From: Parcubacteria group bacterium Gr01-1014_56
GTDB taxonomy: Bacteria > Patescibacteriota > Minisyncoccia > Phycocordibacterales > SBAW01
NCBI GenBank assembly: GCA_007375995.1
Contig: VMFK01000030.1
Coordinates: 1 to 9,144, forward strand
Reading direction: 5' to 3'
Length of the DNA: 9,144 nt
Shown: one piece after another, positions 1 through 4,620 of the stretch
How positions within the stretch are numbered: the first letter of the stretch is position 1
How the letters are laid out: the number at the start of each line of letters is the position of its first letter
The notes under the pieces: model-generated
What the model saw: the letters and a program-made list of their open reading frames with translations, nothing else
Told to the model about the DNA's origin: nothing
The model's database searches: none
Position numbers and translations under genes: made by a program

Positions 1-11
1 CGTAACTGCAT
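1..11 (-). CDS. 5' end of a divergent gene (partial, product unknown)
   Basis: Only the first codons (M-Q-L-R) of a minus-strand gene are inside the window, so no product can be named. The call rests on a strong Shine-Dalgarno, AAGGAGGAGG, on the minus strand (complement of 14-23), two bases before the ATG from its last G and about five from the core AAGGAGG. This is the only start in the window with a full Shine-Dalgarno. A promoter-like sequence (86-113) and a hairpin (44-66) lie upstream on the same strand. The gene diverges from the transposase. The alternative is a chance SD/ATG pair, which three codons cannot exclude. Confidence 0.45.
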
Positions 12-43
12 GGCCTCCTCCTTACATATGAGAGATGAGAAAG

Positions 44-66
44 AGCTGCGTCACCACGACGCAGCT
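44..66 (-). other. 9-bp perfect hairpin in the 5' leader of the divergent gene
   Basis: Arms AGCTGCGTC (44-52) and GACGCAGCT (58-66) pair perfectly around the 5-nt loop ACCAC. On the plus strand no T-run follows. On the minus strand it would lie in the untranslated leader between the possible promoter and the Shine-Dalgarno of the gene starting at base 11, followed by a pyrimidine-rich stretch. It could be a leader stem or a weak terminator. It shares no sequence with the REP palindromes nearby. Confidence 0.5.
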
Positions 67-85
67 GGTTCCCCAACTACTAGCC

Positions 86-113
86 ACTATGCGCTTTAAA
101 AAACTGTTGTCAA
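86..113 (-). promoter_or_regulatory. putative sigma-70 promoter for the divergent gene
   Basis: Read on the minus strand, a consensus TTGACA (complement of 108-113) is followed after 16 nt by CATAGT (complement of 86-91), a 4/6 match to TATAAT. Transcription would start near base 80 and give a leader of about 70 nt holding the 44-66 hairpin and the AAGGAGG site. The -35 is perfect, the -10 is weak. Confidence 0.4.
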
Positions 114-134
114 TATATCAATATGTATACCCTT

Positions 135-157
135 CCAGCAAGGTTCGACCTTGCTGG
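135..157 (+). repeat. REP palindrome copy 1 (loop TCG)
   Basis: Perfect inverted repeat: arm CCAGCAAGGT, loop TCG, arm ACCTTGCTGG. It lies 98 nt before the transposase start and is the left member of the cluster around that gene. Its loop reads TCG whereas copies 2-4 and 6 read CGA, so it is in the opposite orientation. It is inferred to be the target or substrate element of the adjacent RAYT transposase. Confidence 0.85.
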
Positions 158-224
158 AGAGACGCTTGACTCCTCTTCGGCAGGGCAGTACTCTCCTCAC
201 CACGGAGCACCCAGAGCTTCCCCA

Positions 225-245
225 CAGCAAGGTCGAACCTTGCTG
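225..245 (+). repeat. REP palindrome copy 2 (loop CGA), just before the transposase start
   Basis: Arms CAGCAAGGT (225-233) and ACCTTGCTG (237-245) pair perfectly around CGA. The stem ends nine bases before the ATG at 255, exactly where a ribosome binding site would be expected, so the hairpin may limit translation of the transposase. That effect is inferred. Confidence 0.85.
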
Positions 246-254
246 AAAAGACAT

Positions 255-962
255 ATGGCCCGAAATATCATATTTGCTCCAGACGAGTTTTATCATCTCT
301 ACAACCGCGGCACCGACAAGCGGAAAGTATTTTTGACGCGCGAAGACTATGAGCGATTTTTGTCTCTTCTCTATCTTTCAAACAACATAGATCCAGTTCG
401 CGTCGATAACATTCGTAACCTAAAATCCCAGCAAGGTCGAACCTTGCTGGAAACAGCACTAAGGTCCCCGCGCGCTCAGCCACTTGTTGATATCGGGGCC
501 TACTGCCTCATGCCAAACCATTTTCATTTGCTCGTGCGGGAGATACAAGATGGTGGCATAAGCCTTTTTATGCAAAAGCTCACGACAGCCTACACCATGT
601 ATTTCAATATTCGCCACGAGCGAAGCGGAGCTCTGTTTCAAGGTAAGTTCAAGGCAACCCATGCAGACGATGATCGCTATCTGTCATATTTGCTCGCTTA
701 TATACATCTCAACCCAATCAAGCTTATTGATCCAAAATGGAAAGAGAATGGTATCCGTAATCAACGACGTGCGAAATTATATTTAGAGCGCTATGCGTAC
801 TCGAGTTATCTCGATTATCTGGGTAAGGAAAGAATCCATAACACAATTATAAACAAAGAAACTCTGCCCGCATATTGCGATTCTATAAAAGATTTTAAAC
901 AAAGTACTCTAGCCTGGTTGCGTTATGTCGAACATGCTCCAGCAAGGTCGAACCTTGCTTAA
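255..962 (+). CDS. REP-associated tyrosine transposase (RAYT, Y1/HUH family, IS200-like)
   Basis: A 235-aa single-strand DNA transposase of the Y1_Tnp family, which cuts and joins DNA at hairpins through a tyrosine. The N-terminus has the family's YHLYNRGTDKRKVF signature (residues 13-26). The metal-binding HUH motif is H89-F90-H91 in CLMPNHFHLLV. The catalytic tyrosine should be Y113 or Y116 (TTAYTMYFN), followed by GALFQGKFKA (125-134) and YIHLNPI (149-155), all typical of RAYTs. The reading frame is open back to 123, but the ATG at 255 is chosen because family homology begins there and the upstream part is palindrome sequence. Oddities: REP copy 3 is inserted in frame before the HUH strand (residues about 58-66, QQGRTLLE), and copy 4 supplies the last residues (ARSNLA) up to the stop. 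The core motifs look intact, so the enzyme may be active. No partner gene is seen. Confidence 0.88.
   Translation: MARNIIFAPDEFYHLYNRGTDKRKVFLTREDYERFLSLLYLSNNIDPVRVDNIRNLKSQQGRTLLETALRSPRAQPLVDIGAYCLMPNHFHLLVREIQDGGISLFMQKLTTAYTMYFNIRHERSGALFQGKFKATHADDDRYLSYLLAYIHLNPIKLIDPKWKENGIRNQRRAKLYLERYAYSSYLDYLGKERIHNTIINKETLPAYCDSIKDFKQSTLAWLRYVEHAPARSNLA
428..450 (+). repeat. REP palindrome copy 3, inside the transposase gene
   Basis: Perfect 10-bp arms CCAGCAAGGT and ACCTTGCTGG around CGA. It sits within the transposase reading frame and is translated (QQGRTLLE) without breaking it, in the variable stretch between the first helix region and the strand bearing the HFH motif. It has the same orientation as copies 2 and 4. 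Confidence 0.85.
941..959 (+). repeat. REP palindrome copy 4, at the transposase stop codon
   Basis: Arms AGCAAGGT (941-948) and ACCTTGCT (952-959) around CGA. It encodes the final transposase residues, and the TAA (960-962) follows directly. Compared with copy 3 the outer pairs are lost on the right side, where the stop codon begins. Confidence 0.8.
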
Positions 963-999
963 AAATCTTTTCGAGATTCAAATTTTGTTTTCGAATTTC

Positions 1000-1044
1000 T
1001 TGTGCACAGGTTATACAACGTTGTAGACACGTTGTGCACAGGTT
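1000..1044. promoter_or_regulatory. paired palindromic boxes upstream of a promoter
   Basis: TTGTGCACAGGTT occurs exactly at 1000-1012 and 1032-1044, a 32-bp period or about three DNA turns. Each copy contains the 8-bp palindrome TGTGCACA. Between them lies the 10-bp palindrome ACAACGTTGT (1015-1024). The arrangement fits cooperative binding of a dimeric regulator just upstream of the promoter at 1072-1098. TTGTGCACA also matches the DnaA box TTATCCACA at 7 of 9 positions, so DnaA binding is an alternative. No binding protein can be named from the sequence. Confidence 0.45.
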
Positions 1045-1071
1045 TTTCCCCAGTTTTATGGTAAAAAATAT

Positions 1072-1098
1072 TTGACGAAATTTTTCAGGGGATAGAAT
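1072..1098 (+). promoter_or_regulatory. putative sigma-70 promoter for the fibre gene set
   Basis: TTGACG (1072-1077) and TAGAAT (1093-1098) match the -35 and -10 consensus at 5 of 6 each, but the spacer is only 15 nt, shorter than the usual 17. Transcription would start near 1105 and leave a leader of about 275 nt before the first TasA-like gene. It is the best promoter candidate upstream of the fibre genes. Confidence 0.45.
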
Positions 1099-1104
1099 GC
1101 GGGC

Positions 1105-1322
1105 GTGATGAGATGTGCTTAGGGCATCGGTTCTCTTATTAGTTGCAGTTAAATTGGAGACCACATGGGGTACGTGTTTCCAGCAGATTGCAGTGAGGCT
1201 CCCTCAGCGAAGGGCCACCTTTTGTTGTGTCTACTCGCGACGGAAGGCGGCTTTTTCTGTTTGAGTAGCGAGGTCGGTCGCGGCTCACGCCTCATTGCAG
1301 AAGAGAGATAGTGATTATTAGG
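1105..1322 (+). promoter_or_regulatory. structured leader or small RNA candidate
   Basis: GCAGTGAGGC (1190-1199) can pair with GCCTCATTGC (1289-1298) as a 10-bp stem with one G-U pair, extendable by two pairs outward. It encloses further possible stems: CTACTC (1231-1236) with GAGTAG (1263-1268), or CGCGAC (1236-1241) with GTCGCG (1277-1282). TGAGG (1194-1198) can instead pair locally with CCTCA (1202-1206), so two exclusive folds exist. It does not show the hallmarks of RNase P RNA, tmRNA or SRP RNA that I know, and I cannot assign it to a known riboswitch. It could be a regulatory leader of the gene at 1381 or an independent RNA. Confidence 0.35.
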
Positions 1323-1349
1323 TTTCAGCAAGGTTCGACCTTGCTGAAA
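1323..1349 (+). repeat. REP palindrome copy 5 (loop TCG)
   Basis: The longest copy: 12-bp perfect arms TTTCAGCAAGGT and ACCTTGCTGAAA around TCG. It has the same orientation as copy 1, so these two outermost copies flank the transposase and the three CGA-oriented copies. It lies 31 nt before the first TasA-like gene and would form a stable hairpin in that gene's leader. An A-run rather than a T-run follows, so it is not a standard terminator on the plus strand. Confidence 0.85.
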
Positions 1350-1380
1350 AAAGTAAAAGTAGCATTAATTAAAAATTATT

Positions 1381-2280
1381 ATGACAGGACAAATAGGACG
1401 AATATTAGCAGGTTTGGGCATGATCGTGTTTGTGGGCGCGGTTGTTGTGGGCGCGACGGGAGCCTTCTTCTCTGATACGGAAACATCGACAGGCAACACC
1501 TTCGCCGCAGGCGACATCGACCTCCAGATCGACAACGAGAGCTATGTAGTTGATTACAACATCCCGCAGTATCCAAACCCGATAGGGCAGTTTGTTTTCA
1601 GCACGAGTACTTCTTGGACTCTGACAGATCTTGAGGCAGGCGTACAAAAATTCTTCAACTTCAGCGATTTGAAGCCAGGGGATATTGGTGAAGACACAAT
1701 CTCAATCCACGTGGGCAGCAATAATGCATGGATGTGTGCCGCGGCACAAATCACGGATGATTCCGACCAAGATCTCACAGAGCCGGAATTGGCTGATGAT
1801 CTGGCAACATCATCTTTCCCCGGTGCTGGACTTGGCGAGCTTGATAGCAACCTCAATTTCGCGTTCTGGGTAGATGACGGTGATAATGTGTTTGAGCCAG
1901 GACAAACCTCAAGCGGTACTCCAGAGACTATTTTCCTCGAGGGTACGCTTGCTGATATGGGTGCAGCTGGCCAAATAACCTTGGCCGATTCACTGGGGAG
2001 CATTCTTGGTGGGACTAATCCAATCCCCGGAGACACAACCTTCTACATTGGTAAGGCATGGTGCTTTGGAACCTCTACACCCACAGGTGAGCCTCAAGAC
2101 GGGTTTGGGAACGTTAAGTCACCTCTTGGCGGTACAGGTTTTACCTGTGACGGATCTGGTGTAAACAACGCCGCACAGACTGACCAAGTGCAGGGAGACA
2201 TGACATTCTATGCAGTGCAGTCTCGAAACAACCCGAACTTTGTGTGTGAAGAATGGGCAAATCCACTTGACGAGATTTAA
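1381..2280 (+). CDS. TasA/CalY (camelysin)-family secreted fibre subunit, paralogue 1
   Basis: A 299-aa exported protein, likely a structural subunit of an extracellular fibre or matrix like TasA of Bacillus. Residues 9-28 form a hydrophobic signal segment ending in GATGAFFSDTETSTGNTFAAG (from 24), the hallmark of substrates of SipW-type signal peptidases; the next strand, IDLQI, resembles TasA's TLDL. Further shared motifs are LKPGD (97-101, also in TasA), an acidic DDGDN (165-169) that may bind calcium, KAWCFG (225-230), TCDGSG (255-260) and AVQSRNN (278-284). Four cysteines (119, 228, 256, 289) recur in the two paralogues downstream and may form disulfides. No Shine-Dalgarno is visible; the ATG follows AT-rich sequence. 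Family members were once called metallopeptidases (M73), but no catalytic zinc motif is visible here. The fibre role is inferred; family membership is firm. Confidence 0.82.
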   Translation: MTGQIGRILAGLGMIVFVGAVVVGATGAFFSDTETSTGNTFAAGDIDLQIDNESYVVDYNIPQYPNPIGQFVFSTSTSWTLTDLEAGVQKFFNFSDLKPGDIGEDTISIHVGSNNAWMCAAAQITDDSDQDLTEPELADDLATSSFPGAGLGELDSNLNFAFWVDDGDNVFEPGQTSSGTPETIFLEGTLADMGAAGQITLADSLGSILGGTNPIPGDTTFYIGKAWCFGTSTPTGEPQDGFGNVKSPLGGTGFTCDGSGVNNAAQTDQVQGDMTFYAVQSRNNPNFVCEEWANPLDEI

Positions 2281-2295
2281 TTCTCTTCAGCCGTA

Positions 2296-2334
2296 CTCGA
2301 CATAACTTATGCTAGAGGCCCGAGTTATGTCGGG
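2296..2334 (+). other. intercistronic hairpin between two fibre subunit genes
   Basis: CGACATAACT (2298-2307) pairs perfectly with AGTTATGTCG (2323-2332). The stem extends outward by a T-G and a C-G pair to 12 bp, with a 15-nt loop. A short second stem, CTGCAG at 2339-2344 and 2348-2353, follows. No T-run is present, so simple intrinsic termination is unlikely. It may protect the 3' end of the first subunit's mRNA or lower read-through into the second gene; both roles are inferred. Confidence 0.6.
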
Positions 2335-2402
2335 CGGGCTGCAGAGACTGCAGTGAACATTAAAAAATATTATTAGAAACATTATTAGCTACACAGAACG
2401 AT

Positions 2403-3602
2403 ATGAGACGAATACTTTTAGGGCTGGTGCTGGTCTTGGGAGCAGGGGGCGTGGTCATGTCGGGAGCCACCGGCGCGTTCTTCAGCGACACGGAGACAAG
2501 CACTGGCAACTCGTTTACTGCCGGCGCGATTGACTTACTCATAGATAACGAAAGCTATTACAACGGCAATGTATGTGCTGTAGACGCTCAGGACGTTGAC
2601 GGTGATCAAAACATTACCGAGTATGTCTGGCAAGGCAGCGCGCTGTTCCCTGTACCTGGAACAAACTGCACAACCTCGTTTGAGCCGTCCAACCTCGATG
2701 GGTTACTCTTCTTTGACTTCCGCGATCTTAAACCAGACGATGAAGGCGAGGACACAATTTCCATTGATGTCCAAAACGACGCATGGATCTGTATGGACCT
2801 GACGCTAACCTCTGACGATGATAAGTCGTCGACCGAGCCGGAGCTTAGTGCGCCTGATCTGCAAGAGGACCCCGGCGACGCATGGGACGGCGAGCTTGCA
2901 GCAGCAATCAATTTCTTCTGGTGGGCGGACGACGGCGACAATGTGTACGAGGTGGGTGAAAACCCAATCACGAACGGTATAGTAAGCCTTGCTAATCTTG
3001 ACGCTACATTCCCGATTGCTATTGCGGACTCTGAAAACAACGTTTGGGGACTCCCTGATGGCACACCGGTACCAGCAAACCAAACTGTCTACGTCGCTAA
3101 AGCATGGTGTATGGGTACGCTCACGCTTGATCCGGTGCCCGCAGGACAAGGCACTAACCCGAGCAATGATCCAGGCGTTAACTGTGACGGTACACTGCTT
3201 GGCAACGAGACCCAGACAGACCAAGCAGAGCTTAACATTGTGTTTAGCGCAGTACAGTCGAGAAACAATGGCGACTTCTTGTGCAATCCAAGACAGCCCC
3301 AAACTGCAACACTTACGGTCAATAAGGTAATTACAGCTGATACCGCAGGTATTGGAGTAGAGGACTTTGAGCTTCATATCAACGGGCCGGGAGGTGACCA
3401 GATTGTCGGCGACAATATTCCTATACCGGGTCTTACACCAGGCGCGTATACGGTCTCTGAAATCATCCTCGTGGCAGGGCTTCCTCCAGGCGTAACATTT
3501 ACTTCAACTATTGGTGGCGCGTGTGCTGTAAATGGCACGGTCACCCTTAACCCAGGAGACAACCTAGTATGTACGATCAATAACGTTGAAAATCTGGACT
3601 AA
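2403..3602 (+). CDS. TasA/CalY-family fibre subunit with C-terminal SpaA/prealbumin-like domain, paralogue 2
   Basis: A 399-aa exported protein paralogous to the genes on both sides. The signal segment (3-24) ends in GATGAFFSDTETSTGNSFTAG, nearly identical to paralogue 1. The camelysin-like domain then shows LKPDD (109-113), DDGDN (176-180), KAWCMG (233-238), NCDG (260-263) and AVQSRNN (283-289). From about residue 300 a separate domain begins (LTVNKVI...), with EDFELHINGPG, LTPGAYTVSE (344-353) and a closing CTINN. This pattern is typical of SpaA/prealbumin-like Ig-fold domains of surface adhesins and pilins. Its two cysteines (374, 390) are close enough for a disulfide. A tip or accessory adhesin role in the same fibre is a reasonable inference. 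No Shine-Dalgarno is visible; TTATTAG repeats lie 15-27 nt before the ATG. Confidence 0.8.
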   Translation: MRRILLGLVLVLGAGGVVMSGATGAFFSDTETSTGNSFTAGAIDLLIDNESYYNGNVCAVDAQDVDGDQNITEYVWQGSALFPVPGTNCTTSFEPSNLDGLLFFDFRDLKPDDEGEDTISIDVQNDAWICMDLTLTSDDDKSSTEPELSAPDLQEDPGDAWDGELAAAINFFWWADDGDNVYEVGENPITNGIVSLANLDATFPIAIADSENNVWGLPDGTPVPANQTVYVAKAWCMGTLTLDPVPAGQGTNPSNDPGVNCDGTLLGNETQTDQAELNIVFSAVQSRNNGDFLCNPRQPQTATLTVNKVITADTAGIGVEDFELHINGPGGDQIVGDNIPIPGLTPGAYTVSEIILVAGLPPGVTFTSTIGGACAVNGTVTLNPGDNLVCTINNVENLD

Positions 3603-3645
3603 TGGATGCAGGGCGATGACCAGCTAACGTTCCCTCATAATCTAA

Positions 3646-4614
3646 ATGACGGCGGGGATTACTAAAACGGCAGGCCGAGCAGTACTCGTAATGAGTCTCC
3701 TTGGCCTTGCCTACCTCGCCCTGAATGTGCAAGGAGACTCTACCGGCATCACCTATGCCTGGGAGAACTTTAACCTCAAGGTAGATAGCCAGGCCAGCTA
3801 CAACGGCTTCCCCGTGCCTGCGGGTACGTGGAACCTAAAAGACCTGGTACCCGGAGTGGACAAATACTTTAACTTTGACGACATCAAGCCGGGCGACTGG
3901 GGCGAGAACACGATCTCGCTCCACGCTAAAAAAGCGCCGATATGGGTGTGCTTAACCTTCTTTAACTTGCTTAACGGCGAGAACGGGGTCAACGAGCCAG
4001 AGTCGCACGTAGACAACACCCCCGCAGTAGGCGAGCTCACTGGGGTGATGGAGTTCTTTGCTTGGCGAGACGACGGCGACAATATATTCGAAATCGGAGA
4101 GAAGCCTATCTTTGGTACCACAACACAGGCCGCTAACTTGGTCTTAAACGGCAAGACCTACCCGATTGCTGATTATAAAAACGGGCCGGCGATACCTAAA
4201 GACTCAATAAAATACTTTGGTGTCTACTGGTGCGCGGGCAACCTCGTGGTAAATGTCGCCACGGCAACGATTACCTGCAATGGCTCGGGGGTAGGGAATG
4301 TTGCGCAAACCGACACGATGAAGGTGGATGTAAAACTCACCGCTGTCTCTGCCTACGACGAGCCAAAGTTTATGTGCAACAAAGTTAAGCCGCCCAAGCC
4401 CCCGAAGCCACCTAAAGATGAGATTTGTGAGGACGAGGACGAGAATAACAATACGATCAACAACAACACCAGCGCAAGCTCAAACACGGGCGGGAATACT
4501 GCAGGCGGCGGAGGTACGGTCGTGACAGGCAACGCCACCAGCGTGGTCACAACAATCAACACGGTGAACTCGGGTGGCTTTAGCCGAGGCTTCTGGAGCA
4601 ATTTTTTACGATGA
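3646..4614 (+). CDS. TasA/CalY-like surface subunit with atypical N-terminus and low-complexity tail, paralogue 3
   Basis: A 322-aa paralogue of the two genes upstream, shown by IKPGDWGENTIS (80-91), DDGDNIFE (142-149), YWCAG (194-198), TCNGSGVGNVAQTD (210-223) and cysteines at 102, 196, 211 and 244. A hydrophobic segment (about 12-27) could be a signal or an uncleaved anchor, but the FSDTETSTGN motif is absent; STGITYAWENF stands in its place. After the domain comes a tail: a Pro/Lys linker (KPPKPPKPPK, near 248-257), an acidic patch (CEDEDEN), an Asn/Ser/Thr/Gly stretch (266-300) and a terminal SGGFSRGFW (309-317). The missing motif suggests a different maturation, perhaps as membrane anchor or terminal subunit of the fibre. 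It ends six bases before the peptidase start, so the two are probably co-transcribed. An alternative start is the ATG at 3691, which would remove most of the hydrophobic segment. Confidence 0.72.
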   Translation: MTAGITKTAGRAVLVMSLLGLAYLALNVQGDSTGITYAWENFNLKVDSQASYNGFPVPAGTWNLKDLVPGVDKYFNFDDIKPGDWGENTISLHAKKAPIWVCLTFFNLLNGENGVNEPESHVDNTPAVGELTGVMEFFAWRDDGDNIFEIGEKPIFGTTTQAANLVLNGKTYPIADYKNGPAIPKDSIKYFGVYWCAGNLVVNVATATITCNGSGVGNVAQTDTMKVDVKLTAVSAYDEPKFMCNKVKPPKPPKPPKDEICEDEDENNNTINNNTSASSNTGGNTAGGGGTVVTGNATSVVTTINTVNSGGFSRGFWSNFLR

Positions 4615-4620
4615 TGATGT

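Larger units (their letters stand above)
963..1380. other. 418-nt region without a gene
   Basis: No convincing coding sequence on either strand. It holds, in order, two 13-bp direct repeats containing TGTGCACA with a third palindrome between them (1000-1044), a promoter-like sequence (1072-1098), a GC-rich stretch able to fold (about 1100-1300), REP copy 5 (1323-1349) and an AT-rich leader running into the ATG at 1381. The short minus-strand frames here have no recognisable domain. Confidence 0.7.

Noticed and set aside
44..66. Hairpin as a plus-strand terminator of an upstream gene
   Set aside because: No T-run follows on the plus strand and the sequence at the window start looks like a divergent gene start, not the end of a gene.
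123..254. In-frame extension of the transposase upstream of the ATG at 255
   Set aside because: The added 44 codons are largely REP palindrome sequence, show no family similarity, and the RAYT signature starts right after the ATG at 255.
135..959. The repeated elements as a CRISPR array
   Set aside because: Spacing is irregular (about 70 to 490 bases), the units are full palindromes in mixed orientation, and some lie inside a gene.
1323..1349. REP copy 5 as an intrinsic terminator
   Set aside because: The stem is strong but no T-run follows on the plus strand; on the minus strand the T-run precedes the stem.
1554..2036. 160-codon open frame on the minus strand
   Set aside because: It lies wholly opposite the first fibre subunit gene, is Ser/Pro-rich as mirror frames often are, and shows no domain.
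1381..2280. Camelysin-type metallopeptidase activity for the fibre subunits
   Set aside because: No HExxH or other recognisable zinc site is visible in any of the three paralogues; a structural role fits better.
2805..3377. 190-codon open frame on the minus strand
   Set aside because: It lies opposite the second fibre subunit gene, whose domains and motifs are clear; the mirror product is not recognisable.
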